Part shown: one piece after another, positions 7,098-19,100 of the stretch
Position numbering within the stretch: position 1 is the first letter of the stretch
How the letters are laid out: each line of letters starts with the position of its first letter
Assembly (NCBI RefSeq): GCF_000092065.1
Contig: NC_009362.1
Coordinates: 186,001-250,000, forward strand
Direction of reading: 5' to 3'
Source of the DNA: Ostreococcus lucimarinus CCE9901
Lineage: Eukaryota > Chlorophyta > Mamiellophyceae > Mamiellales > Bathycoccaceae
DNA: 64,000 nt
Position numbers and translations under genes: made by a program
The notes under the pieces: generated by a model
The model's database searches: none
What the model saw: only the letters and a program-made list of their open reading frames with translations
What the model was told of the DNA's origin: nothing

Positions 7098-9410
7098 ATG
7101 GCGCCCAAGCCCGCGGCCGCGGACGTGCACGTCAAGCCGACGCTCCAGGCGGTCGTCCTCGCGGACTCGTTCGCGACCGCGTTCAAACCGCTGACGGAGA
7201 AGACGCCCAAGGCGCTCGTCCCGCTCGGCCACGTCCCGATGTTGGAGTACACCCTCGAGTGGTTGTCGTCGCAGGGCGTCGAGGAGACGTACGTCTTGGC
7301 GTGCGCGCACGCGGAGATGATCGATCAGTACCTGAAGAGCGCGGGATGGGGGGAAGGAGACGCCGGGGATAAAGAGACGAAACCGGGACAGCGAAGAAGG
7401 ATGACGACGAAGTGCGTGCCGAGTGCGAGCTGCGTCAGCGCGGGCGAAGCGCTGCGGTTGATCGATCATAAACACGTCATACGGAGCGATTTCGTGCTGG
7501 TGAGTGGGGATGTCGTGACGAACATCGATCTGAAGGATGCGCTGGAGCGACACCGGGCGAGGAGGAAGAAGGAAAAGTTGGCGGTGATGACGGTGTGCTT
7601 GCGAAACGTCGGGGCGAGCGTGAGAGAATCGAGGTATGGGGATTCGAATTTGACCATCGCCATGGATGCGGAGACGAATAAGATCGTACATTACGAGGAG
7701 CACGGGAGTGGACACAGCGCGACGAAGTTGCCGCCGACGTCGCTGGACGCGTCGTTGTTCGGGGAGGTCAAGAATATTCGAGTGAGGACGGATTTGATGG
7801 ATTGTCACGTCGATATTTGCGCACCCGAGTTCTTGATGCTATTCACGGACAACTTCGATTATCAGCACATTCGTCGGGACTTCATCGTCGGGACGCTTAA
7901 CGAGCGGGAGCTGGGGAACACGATTTACGGGTATGAGATTTCGCGATACGATTACGCCGCGCGCGTGCACAATTTGCGCTCTTACGACGCGGTTTCACGC
8001 GATATTTTGAACAGATGGACGTTTCCGTACGTACCGGACACGCGCGTCGTACCAGTTCAAGATCCACAGACGTTCACGCACACGTGGGGGAACAATTATT
8101 TGAGCCCCGACTGCGAAGTGCACGAATCGGCCAAGCTCACTAAGGGATGCTCAATCGGTGCAGGAACGATGATTGGCGCCGGCACGTCGGTATCGCACAG
8201 TGTGATCGGAAAGAACGTTATCATAGGACAGAACTGCGTCATCTCAGGCGCGTATATCTTCGATGGTGCGCGCATCGAAAACGAATCTTCGGTAACGAGC
8301 GCCATCTTGCAAGAAGCCGTCGTCGTGCACGCCTACGCACATGTCACCGCCGGATGCGTGTTAGCCGCGGATGTCGTCATAGGAAGTGGATTCAGCGTGA
8401 AACCAAACACGCGAATTTCGCTCAAGGCGCAGCCCGCTATCGAAGACGACGATTACGATTCGGACGACTCGGAGCAGTCCACGTCGCTCGGACTCGGCGA
8501 GCTTGAACTCGTTCGCGACGAAGTTCTCGGTGAACACACGATGGAACAGATCGCTGAAGCGCTCGCTGCGGCGAAAGCACGAGCGGGCGCGGACACAAGC
8601 GCGATTTGGGCGCCCACGTCTGTTGGTGCAGGCGGAGCCGGGTACGTGTGGGCCCCGCGCGAGGAAAGCTGGTTTCGCAACATCGCCCAGCCGAAAGCGC
8701 GAGAGCCGTATGATTGCTCACACGAATACGCTACCGACGAAGCGAAACGCGAGAGCGCCCCCGATTCAAGGGCGGCAGCGGTGGCGGAGTCTGATAGCGA
8801 CGAACAAGAAGACGTCAAGCGCGAGGGCGTGTTTCAGCGCGAAGTCGCGGAGACGTTTTTGCGCTGCGTCAAGCAAGGGTACGCTCAGGAAAATGCAGTG
8901 GTCGAGCTGCAAGGTTTGAAGATGGCGGAAAATAGAACGTTCGCCGATATTGCGCGATATGTTTTGATGACGATAGTCGGATTGACGTTACCGGCGCACG
9001 GTAAGACGTCTCGCGAAAACGTAAAGCTGTACCCGGCGACGGCGCCGTCGGGCACGCCGGAATTGTTGAAACGATTGCGAGAGCGATTGAAGGAGTGGGC
9101 GCCACTCTTATCGAGGTTCCTTCGGAGTGAAGATGACCAAGTCGAGGCTTTGTTAACGCTCGAAGAGTTTTGCTCCGAGGATGAGGTCTTCAAAGGCATG
9201 GGTGGCGCCGTCTGCGTGCCATCCTTCGCCAAAATTCTGCACATGCTCTACGACATGGACGTCATCGGCGAAGAGAGCGTGTTAGCTTGGGCGGAAGAAA
9301 AGGCCGAGGCCGACGAAGCGGATAAAAAGTTTCTCAGGCTCGCGCAACCGTTCATCGATTGGCTCGAAGAGGCCTCGAGCGAGGAGGAATCGTCTAGCGA
9401 AGATGACTAA
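7098..9410 (+). CDS. EIF2B5: Translation initiation factor eIF2B, epsilon (catalytic) subunit
   Basis: The 770-residue product is the guanine-nucleotide exchange subunit that recharges eIF2 with GTP. Domains are in the expected order. First comes a nucleotidyltransferase-like domain (LQAVVLADSFATAFKPLTEKTPKALVP, ~15-260). Next is a left-handed beta-helix of hexapeptide repeats (~350-450, e.g. CSIGAGTMIGAGTSVSHSVIG and VIIGQNCVISGAYI). An acidic linker follows, then the catalytic W2/eIF5C HEAT domain from ~590 to the end. The W2 region has LLTLEEFCSEDEVF and finishes in the acidic aromatic region that contacts eIF2, ending SSEEESSSEDD. The start is the ATG directly before the conserved N-terminus. 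The 176 upstream in-frame codons overlap the FLASH-like gene and are non-conserved. Confidence 0.95.
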   Translation: MAPKPAAADVHVKPTLQAVVLADSFATAFKPLTEKTPKALVPLGHVPMLEYTLEWLSSQGVEETYVLACAHAEMIDQYLKSAGWGEGDAGDKETKPGQRRRMTTKCVPSASCVSAGEALRLIDHKHVIRSDFVLVSGDVVTNIDLKDALERHRARRKKEKLAVMTVCLRNVGASVRESRYGDSNLTIAMDAETNKIVHYEEHGSGHSATKLPPTSLDASLFGEVKNIRVRTDLMDCHVDICAPEFLMLFTDNFDYQHIRRDFIVGTLNERELGNTIYGYEISRYDYAARVHNLRSYDAVSRDILNRWTFPYVPDTRVVPVQDPQTFTHTWGNNYLSPDCEVHESAKLTKGCSIGAGTMIGAGTSVSHSVIGKNVIIGQNCVISGAYIFDGARIENESSVTSAILQEAVVVHAYAHVTAGCVLAADVVIGSGFSVKPNTRISLKAQPAIEDDDYDSDDSEQSTSLGLGELELVRDEVLGEHTMEQIAEALAAAKARAGADTSAIWAPTSVGAGGAGYVWAPREESWFRNIAQPKAREPYDCSHEYATDEAKRESAPDSRAAAVAESDSDEQEDVKREGVFQREVAETFLRCVKQGYAQENAVVELQGLKMAENRTFADIARYVLMTIVGLTLPAHGKTSRENVKLYPATAPSGTPELLKRLRERLKEWAPLLSRFLRSEDDQVEALLTLEEFCSEDEVFKGMGGAVCVPSFAKILHMLYDMDVIGEESVLAWAEEKAEADEADKKFLRLAQPFIDWLEEASSEEESSSEDD

Positions 9411-9462
9411 GTCGAAGCGCTACAGAGTTCTATTCTAATACAAATACACATGTTCCGCACAC

Positions 9463-10080
9463 CTACACGTCGCTACGAAAACTCTCAAGGTCCTCCCCTA
9501 CTCTATGTTTCCAAAATGATTTTCCATAGCTGATCAAAATCTCCTCACCCTTCGCAATCGTCGCTTGAGGAAGCACAAAAATCGCGAGCTTCGCGTGTCC
9601 CGCCTCGTCGACGTAGGACTCAAATTTCGCATTTTGCGATCGACCCGTGTTTCTAAAGTCGTTGCAAAATCGCGCGTCGTTCCCTTCCTTTTCTGCGTCG
9701 ATAGCCAATTCGTTCGCGTCGCCGAACGCGAGCGAATAATCCGTCGTCTTGGAACAATCCACCGCGGTCGTGACCACGCCGTGGTAGTCGATGATTCGTT
9801 CCCTACCTCTCAACCGCGTGTTCGCGAACAAGCCGAACTCTCCGCGCGCCGGATGCGTCGCATCATCGATGATGCGCCCTCGCGCGCGTTTCCTATCATT
9901 CGCGCGCGTGTGCTTGATCGCGCTGCGCGCGCTCGGGGCATACTTTTCGATTACGTCTGGGGACACACTCGCCGCGTCGTAGCGCAACGAATCGAGGAAG
10001 ACGACGTCGGACGGCCACGACGCGGCAGCGGACGTCGACGCAGGCGTTTGTTTCGCGGTTTTGCGGACGTCGCGCCCCAT
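9463..10080 (-). CDS. Short SET-domain protein
   Basis: This 205-residue protein is little more than a SET domain, so it is a candidate protein-lysine methyltransferase of unknown substrate. The N-SET part is ARGEFGLFANTRLRGRERII, where the GLFA motif binds S-adenosylmethionine. The core has DARFCNDFRNTG in place of the classic RFINHS motif: the Asn is kept and His becomes Asp. The C-SET has GEEILISYGKSFWKHR, with the expected catalytic-type Tyr. No pre-SET or post-SET zinc cysteines are present. It lies 52 bp from the convergent eIF2B-epsilon stop and 75 bp upstream of the start codon side of nothing but the end of the TRRAP gene, which is on the same strand. The start codon sits in the middle of a 24-bp perfect palindrome. 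Confidence 0.78.
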   Translation of the reverse strand: MGRDVRKTAKQTPASTSAAASWPSDVVFLDSLRYDAASVSPDVIEKYAPSARSAIKHTRANDRKRARGRIIDDATHPARGEFGLFANTRLRGRERIIDYHGVVTTAVDCSKTTDYSLAFGDANELAIDAEKEGNDARFCNDFRNTGRSQNAKFESYVDEAGHAKLAIFVLPQATIAKGEEILISYGKSFWKHRVGEDLESFRSDV

Positions 10081-10091
10081 GGGGCGCGACG
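10068..10091. repeat. 24-bp perfect palindrome centred on a start codon
   Basis: Bases 10068-10079 are the exact reverse complement of 10080-10091. The centre (CCCCATGGGG) contains the ATG of the short SET gene on the minus strand. It could be a chance product of G+C-rich DNA, a protein-binding dyad, or an mRNA hairpin over the start codon. Confidence 0.85.
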
Positions 10092-10155
10092 CGGGTGTGT
10101 GCGGTGAAGTCTACTTAGTACAGATATTAGATTTTTGTTACATTTCCTGCAAGGA

Positions 10156-13100
10156 TTAATACCAAGGCGCCCAAATCGCTGCGGAACGACTGACGTTGCG
10201 AATGTTAAGAGCGGCATCGACCAGGTGTAAGACAGCCTTTTGAACGCTCGGTACCGTGTCCGACGTGTCGGGGAGTACCGGGGTCGGGGCGATGATCGGT
10301 AACCTCCGAAGCACCTCCTGTACATTGGCGCGCGCCATGTTTTTAATCTCCGACGGCGACGGGCTCACGGGAGGGGTGTCGCCGCCCATGCGACGCCACG
10401 GCCAAACCATGAGTTGATCGCGAAAGAATAATTCAAGATGGGCCTCTAAGTCAGCTTCGGGCGCTGTGCACGCTTGCGCGGCGGACGCCATGGAGGCGAC
10501 AAAGTCACCCTTGACGCCAAACGGTGTGAAGAACGTGTGCAAGTTTCGCGTTAGGCGGAACGGCACGGGTTCGATGTACTCGACAATACCTTTTTGATCA
10601 AACGCCGGGTGGAAGTCAAGCATGAATATCTTGCCAGTATTCTTGGCGAACATGATCTTGTTCGGTGTTCGGCCGCCAATGCGTAGGAGCGCGGACAAGA
10701 AGCTTGACATTGCGAGCTGCTGCGAAAGTTGACGCTTAAACGTCCACAAGTGCGAGCTGCTCGGAAGTGTCTTGTACATGTACTGCGAGAAGATATTTTC
10801 TGTCACGTGCTTTTGCGTAATCTCCATCAGGGCTTTCAGGCGAAGCTCCAGTACCTCTTCGGTGCCCGTAACTTCTCCCAGAATCGCAGGGTCGAGCGCG
10901 GCCTTGAAGAGCGTAATCGGTAAGTCTGCTTCGCGGCCGTAACGCGCGCAGTTGGCGTCGTACACCTCGGCATACGTGCCGTTTGCATCGTCGTCTTCGA
11001 GCAAGCGCACTTGTGGCCATACTGGAACGATGGCTGGGGTGTAATAGCACATGTTTCGACGTCTCGTCTCTGTGTGCTTGGCCAAAACTCCATTCAATGT
11101 GGACAAAAGTTGCACCATGCGCTCCTCACCGCGCGCCGCCGGTGTTAGCGACGTCTGGACCAAGAATTGCTTGGACGAACCATCCGTGCCAAGGAACTCT
11201 AAGCGTCGTAAGCAGTTTCCGTTCCGTCGCACGACGTGCACATCGGCACCGATACGCTCGAGCTTGACAAAGCGATCGGTGACGCCAAACGTCAAGTCGC
11301 CCGAATACTGCCCAGGAATTTCAATCTCGTGAAACGTGACATTTCTGAGCTGGTCGGATTCAGCCTCGAGACGCAACGTCGCCGGCAATCGATCCTCAAC
11401 ATCGTTCAGTAAGCGTTGTTTCCAAGCCTTAAGCTTCACCATGAGTTCCGCAACCGTCGTCGGAAATGTACTTTCCTCCGGATTCAATTCGCGTTCGTAA
11501 CTCGCTTTGTATTCTTCGACGAAATCTGCGTGCTTCGCCGAAGTATCCGCGCTGAAGCAGGCCTTACACACGCCTATGAGTTCCTTCTTGAAGCTCTCCG
11601 GAACTTCGCCGGTCGTCGCCGCTGGATACTTGTAGCATCGGTGCAACAACGTGTAGACGACAACTAATAACCGTTCTTCAGGCGTACACGCAAATTTCGT
11701 ACCGAGTTCGCTAAGTAAGACTTCGAGCTCGCCGACCAAGTTGCCGTGTCTGGTTCGAATGTGTTCCATGATTTCTTTCGCCGCTTCGAAAGCCCAGTTG
11801 GCATCCTTCGCGCGCGATGCAGCCGCGGCAACATCGGGTGGTAAAGGTGTGCCTGGGGCGCTGGATGACTTCTGAGTAGCGCCACTCTTCTCGGCAATTG
11901 TGCGCGCAGTTTGAGTCGCTCGCGCCGCCGAGTCTCTTCGCTCGAGTAAGCACGTGCGCAATTGGTAGTAAACCGCTTGCGGGTGCGCGGCGGCGACGTC
12001 TTTGAGAATTGCCAAAGCATACGCTTGTTCCTGATGTGCGAGAGACAGAAGTAGCTGTGGAATCCAAGGAATCCAAACCCAAGTGGGCAAAGCGTCGAGA
12101 TGACGCACGATGGCGAGGCTGATAGGCTCGGGATTTACGTCAAACGCGAGCATTTGAATCACATGAATCAACTGGTGTCGATTCTCGTGAACGTTGTGCT
12201 TGACGGCTTGCAAGTAGCAGGTCGCTGTTTGTTGCGCAATGTTTGAAATAGAGCCGTCATCACCGCGCATTCGACAAAACTTGCCCCACGACAGCCACGA
12301 CTCGGCGCGTTGCTTGCACAACGACACAGAAGTCGAATACGACGCGTGCGCAGCGTCGTAATCTTCAAGCTGCTCTTGGAACTTTGCTCTCAGGCGGAAT
12401 AACTCAGCCTTTTGCGGTGGTGAGAAGAACTCCAGACTCGCAGATTCAAGGAGATTGATTCCAGTGATGGCTTCATTCTCAAACGCGAGGTACGCTTCGC
12501 ATTGTTCTCGAAGCTTTGAGAAAGCCTCTGAAACTTCAACTTGACCTTGATGACGCGACAAGATGTTCAGCGCAACCTCAGGCAAGCGCTGTTTACGCGC
12601 CGCTCGTGCAAACTTATTCAAACTCCACGCGCGCTCACGTTGACCGAGCTGATCGAGCTGTTGCGTTACTTGCAACATCGCGGGATTTTGCTCGCCGATT
12701 TGCTTTGCTGCGTGCGTCATGATGTTGTGCATGTTTCCGCGCCACATGAGGATCTCGCTCCACCACGGCACCGGATCCCATTCGTTGGGTGTGCGCAGAC
12801 GCCAAGTTTCCATGATGTCCTGAACCAACGTGCGATTGTTCGTGATCCCTTGCACGCCTCGGCGTTGGGTATTGGAAAGTTCGAGCAAGATGCGCGTAGA
12901 TTCTTGTACTTCCGCGATGGCGTTGAACATGTGAAGCGACGGAATGTGGCACGTTGAACCGGTCTCTGGAAGACGCCACCATCGATCAAGCGATGACTTA
13001 ACGGCGTTCGCCCAGTGCTGTTCAGCTTCGCGTACGCGTCCACTGACAAGTGAGGCGAACGCGCGAACTGTGGTGATTTCGGGGGTTTCCTCGATTTCAT

Positions 13101-16100
13101 TCAGCGTGCCGCTCGGCATCAGATCTTTCACACCCGCCCAATCTGAAAGTCGCCACATGCTCTGCACCATCAACTCGCTGTGCTCAACAGTTCGACTGAA
13201 GTCAGAAATCAAGTCCCATTGATTCAGTTGTTTCGCTGAATTCAGCCATTGCGTTTCCCACAGACACATCTCCGTCTTCGACACTCCCGGAGCCTGCCCA
13301 GCGGTGGCGAGCTGGATACCTTTGAAGAAGACATCTTGCGCATCTTGCCAGTGTCCGTGCTGCACGAGAGAGAGACCTGCTCGTGTGACATCGGACTGGC
13401 AACGCTGCATCCATAAGCCAACCAAAACGTCTTGCTCGTTCAACAATCGGTAAAGCTCGCTGAGAGCGTCGAAGCATCTAGCCTCTTGCGGATAGCGCAC
13501 GACGTGATTCTCGAGCAAAGCGATGGCGGTGTGCCATGCGTTGAACGTCTTACCAAGGAACTTGCTCAACTCGCTTGGAATCTTCAGCTGCGGCTGAGAA
13601 AGAGATATTCCTTCCAGTAGAGCTTGAATGACGTTTGGACGCACTGCGGCCTGACGAAGGTGCGATTCTTTACTGAGCAAACCAATCATCGGTTTGGCAA
13701 GTTGCAACTGCTCTTCGCGTTGCAATGTCGCCCAAACGATGGGGAAGATCAAGACCCAGAGATAATACGCAATGTGTGCGTTCCTCGTCGCCACTTGTCG
13801 AAGCGGCGACATTAAGTCATTTACGCGAATCTGCGCCTTTTCGTGGAGGAACTTCGCGTGGCGCTTGATCAAATCGTCGAGTTCGGCGGGATTTGCCTTC
13901 GCGTTTTTTGATTTAGCCGGAACGGGTAGAGGTTTCTTTGTCTCTGAATCAATCGGCAGAAGCGGGGTGATCAACGCACTGTTCGGAGCAAGCATGATTC
14001 TTTCATCCTCGGCGAGCGTGCTGAGAATCAAATCCAGGCCTTGCATCAACCAGAAAGTGTCCGCCATAGCATCCCAATCTTGAATGGTCAAGATATACTG
14101 CAAGCGCTGAAAGAGCGACTTGCCGATGGCGTCGTGATAAAGTGCAAAGAACTTCTTACGGAGCTCCGGCCTTCGAGTGCGGAGACCAAGCAGGTGAGTA
14201 CGTTCGACTTTGAGGAACACTTCAGTGCGCACGGCTGGGTCGTGTTTGCCCTCGGGTGCACAGAGTTTGTAAATCGCCCCCAAAAGCTTTTCTTCCCATG
14301 CTTGCGTTTGCGTGATGGCGAGGCCCATGCGCGTCAACTGTGCAAGCTTGGACAAGAACAAGACGGTTTCCTTTGCGTTCAAGCTACCGACACGTGTATC
14401 GTTGTCTTCGGGAGCGCCGCCTTCGCCCAAGGCTAAGTCGTCCGTCCAAGTAACCATAGCGTCGAGAATAGCCATGAGAACGTTACCGTGCGTTGACTTG
14501 TCATTAATGAGTTGTAGCAGTAAACGCAAGAAAATCTGCTTCTGATCTGAGCCAGCCGCAATGACTCGCTGAGATAAGATCTTGATGCACTTAGCCATGC
14601 AGTAGGCAACGCTACCGTACTCTGGTTCGAGCACTTCAGGGGGCGCTTGACCACGCTTCGGATGCGCAGCCTGAAGCTCACCCGCGGCGGACGCAGTATT
14701 CAACTCGTGCGTCATGCGCGCGAGCACCTTCATCAAGTTTGGCAGATACGTGTCAATCTTAGAAGCGGCAAAGACGGCTTCGGATTCAACCACCGTGAGA
14801 ATGCCAGCCAATGACGTGTTTGCTTGGTCGTTATTCGGCGAACTCTTTGAAATGATGGCATCTTCCGTGCATTTTACGTAAAACACCCCGATATGCTGCC
14901 TCAATTCTTCGATATCAGCGTCGTGCTTGCCGTTCGAATCGCCGTTACACTTGAGTATCTCACCGATGACTTCACCCAAAAGCCCATGCGCTTCACGGCT
15001 CGCAGACGAGTAGGAAGGTTCGATGAGGCGAAGAGTTTGTTGAATGCTTTCTGTGACGAACTCGTAATCGGGCGTCTTCAATGCGCACTTGAGAACGGAA
15101 AGACCCATGATGAGGGTAGACGTGGGATCGCGTTGGGCTTGATTTGCCAATGTCAAGAGCTTGTCGATGAAAGTGAACTTGATGCGCACAGACGGCCACA
15201 TCGCCAACGCCTTTGAGAGGAGATCTAAAGTTCGCACATTGAGAACTTGTGCGTCTTGGTCCTTACCTTCTCCAGTGATGAAAGTCATTCGAACGAGGAA
15301 GTTGACGATGATTTCAGCCATCGCCGGCGACGTTTCAAACTCCTTTTCTTCATCTTGATCGTCGGCCGATTTGGGCATCGATTTGAGCTTTTCTGTATCC
15401 GGTAAGTCACTAACCATTTCTTCGGTAGCTTCCTCTTCTTCCTTGGTCTGCTTCGCCGAGCGCGAAGCGCGCTTTGAACGTCCCGGTGATTTGCTTTCGG
15501 CTTCTTCCTTCTTCGACTTTTTGGTACCCTTCTTTCCGCGACGAGTCGGCGTCGTGACTTCCTCGTCTCTTTCTGGACTCTCCGCCGCCTTGCGCTTTCC
15601 AGTCGTCGACGGCTCAGCTTCGTTCGATCCTACTCCAGTGATTCTATCATTCTCCCAGCTAATGATGAGTTCGACCAAATCGACCGAAAGCACTCGGTTA
15701 GAATGCGAAGAGCTCGTGGGCAAGCCCAAACGCGAAAGCAAGTTTACCATCTGCCCAACAAACTGCGCTCGTGATGAGTAAAACAACTTGGAATGCCGCA
15801 CAATCAAGTTCCAAATGTGAACGAGCTGCGGAAGCGAATGACCGTCTTCGATTAAGCTCTTCTTGGTGTATCGAATCCAAATCGGGTGCTTGTGCTCACC
15901 TGGTTGAAGACGCAAAGGCAACGCTGGAGTGAGAGCGTCAAGCGCCTCGGTAACTAATGATTTTTGCTCTGGTTGATATGCCCGAAGTAACGCAACGAAG
16001 ACTTGCAATATGATCTTTTCTGGCGCTTGATACGCCTGTAAAAAGTAACTGATGTTGACGAAGGCCCATTGCTTGCTCGAAGAATCTTCACGCTTCAAGT

Positions 16101-19100
16101 GATTCCATCCGAACTTGATGAGTTCCTTACGATGATTAACCAAAGTTTTGGGAACGTGACGAATAAGCAACGTGCTTAGTTGTAGCAACTGAATAAGAAG
16201 GGACTCGTTGTACAACGTGGTGTTGTCACCATCGGAGGGTTCGAGCACATCATCGACCAGTTCGTTCACGAATTCGTCAGTGACGACTTCAAGAGCCTCA
16301 CTTGACGCCTCTCCGTCTTCGTCGGCACAGCCGACGAGAACTTTCTCAAGCATTGGATTTATCAAAACCTTGAGCGCGGTGACGAGAACATCCGGATCGG
16401 CTTCGCCGCCGGCTTCGGCTTGCTCGCGAAACTCGGTTAAAAATTGTGTCAAGACTGCGTTGCGCTCTGCCGGTGTGTACACGTCGACGACTTCAGACTT
16501 TATGAATTCTCGGACGAAGGTGTAATCCACCACGCTACATTTGCAGAGCACTGGCATGATCTTAAACAGTATTTGAACCTGAGAACGATCGCCTTTGACG
16601 ACAGAAAGGAAGCACTTCACGAGATATTTGCTTTCCATCATTGCCGGAAGCGAGTTTGTATATCCGTTGAGCAAACGATCGGCCCGTTCTTCGCTGTCCC
16701 AACATTCGTCTAGTTGCGTCAATATGGCGCTCTCCTCGGAGAGCCACTTTGGCATGATTTTAACAATCGTAGATAAGAGCTTCAAGCCATTGTAGTAGGC
16801 AAGCTGTGGGTCTTTGTTCTTCTGCAAGTCTTTCATCGCGATCTTGTCGTGTTCATCTAGTTCGCCATTGGCACCAAAGATCACACGCAACAGCTTGGAA
16901 GAAGTCGCGGTGAGCGCGTTCAGAAGTTCGGCGCCTTCAGATAACTTGAGAATCTTTACGAAGAGGGAGAAGTGTTCCGGCTGGTCCAGACGCGCCAAGA
17001 AGTACGCGATCGATTCTTTCGGATACTTGCACAGAAATTTCGTAAGCGGCACGGTGTAAAGGGAGTTGGCCTCGCTGTACACACTTTCAGGGGGCATCGT
17101 CGCCTCAATCGCCATCACGTCGCGCACCAAAGGCTTGATGAAATCAAACGGCGTAAGCTTCGGCTCGTTCGCTTTTGCATCACTTTTACCGTCGCGAAGC
17201 TTCGGAAGTAAGTGAAACAAGTTGACGATCGACGCGATCAACTTCGCATCTTTCGGAGACTTTCGAATCTGTCCTGGTACACTCGGCGCGCTTGCGTCGA
17301 GCTCCAGCCAATACTTGATGTGCTCCAGCAACTTCTCACCCAGTGTCGGGCTGAACCACTCAGCTAAAAGTTCGAGTAAGTACTCCAATGCTTCTAACAG
17401 CGGAATTGTCAGCTTTGAGAGATGTTGCAAGTTCATCAAAATCGGGCTCACGGATTGCTTGAGCGTGTTCTTGTTCATGTGAGGCTTGACTTCAACCAAA
17501 CCACGCTTTGCGATAGCCACGATGTCTCCATTACGAGACGTCAAGCTCGTGAAGAGCACCGTCGAAATCCGCTCGCGCACAGCAACAATGTCGGCCGAGC
17601 TATCTGATTTTGAAAATTCAGGTGTGCTCAGGGCGGTACTCAAGACTTTCACGCACGACTGCCGAAGAGTGGACAGCGACTCGTTCTCTTGCGTCTCGAC
17701 GTTCAAAACTGTATTGTCATCACTCTCAGCGACAAGGAGCACAGCGTTAAAGAACGCGCCCGGGCTAGTTTGTACCGACATATCCTTCAATGGGATCAGC
17801 GATGGCGAACGAATCAAGCAAAAGTCGACAAACTTCACCAGTTGAATCTGGGCCAACACGTGTCGAGTCTGCAACGGCTTTTCAAGCAACACGGTCAAAT
17901 GTGACTTGGATTGCGACAAAATGCTTTCCATGGTAGTCGAGGTTCGCTCAGCGATCCCCAAAAGCGCTTTCTCGACCGCAGTACGACATGCACACGTGCT
18001 CGCTACGCTACGCAGTTCTTCAAGGAGAATTGACACACTAGCTGCAACGCCATCGCCGCTATCGCCTTCAATCACCGTCGGCGGCTCGCTTCCGCTCGGA
18101 ATGCTTCTCTCAATGATTCGCAAAAACACTTCTTCAGCTTCCTTTTTCTGCGTCATCGCGTACACTGGAAGTAGCTGAATCGCGCGCATTATCGCGGGAA
18201 GTATGTCGGGGAGACGAGACTTGAGGATAGACGTCGGCAAACTCTTGCACAATCTGTCCAAACCAGCAACACCGCCGATGATGCAGTGCGCTTCCTGTTT
18301 GTAGCAACAGTGGACCAATCGAGGCAGCAGCGCCTCAATAAAGGCTGCTAATTTAGGATAGGAACTCTCATCCACGTCCATCGTTTTCTTCTTCGACTTT
18401 TTCGGCGTCGGCTTTTTCTCCATCGTGTCTTCAGCGGCTTGAATCTCGTCAACTTCGTCTCGAGTTAAAATGAGCACCGCGTCGATAAAAGTACCTATCG
18501 TCTTCAAAGTTGCATTTAAGTGCACTTGCTTTGGAGATTCGAGCGACTTCATTAGCGCGTCTAAGAAGAGCGTCGTTTCCAAGATCTTGAGGTTCATCGA
18601 ACGCGGGCGATCGATTGAATCGTGATCCATTCTATCGGCCACAGGTTGCTCGGGCCGCACAGCGTTGCTAACGAACAACATGGCCATGTGCTCGCAAACG
18701 CTATCCATGAACGTCTCATCGGTTTCCTTCAAAGTTGGGTCGCATTCAGCAGCGATCACAGTGATGACCAACTGTTTGAAAACATTCTGCTCTGCCACAA
18801 GCTGACTCTTTGTTTTGTTACCTAATTGCGTCGAGCCCTCTGCGACGGTTGCAGAGTCAAACTTTTTCCCCCACCCGTTGGAAATTGCAGCTTCGATGGC
18901 ACTTTCTATTTGTTCTACAGACCCAGATAAAGCGTGGCCAGCGCTCAAGTTCAACGCGGAAATCAAGCACGTCCTAATAAAAGTCAACGCTTGGCGTCTG
19001 TGACGAATGAGTGCCTCGGACGCCTTGACGTTCGGGATCAGTGGCGTTGAAAGAATGTTCTGCATCAACACGATGCAACGATCCAAGGGGACCAGAAACG

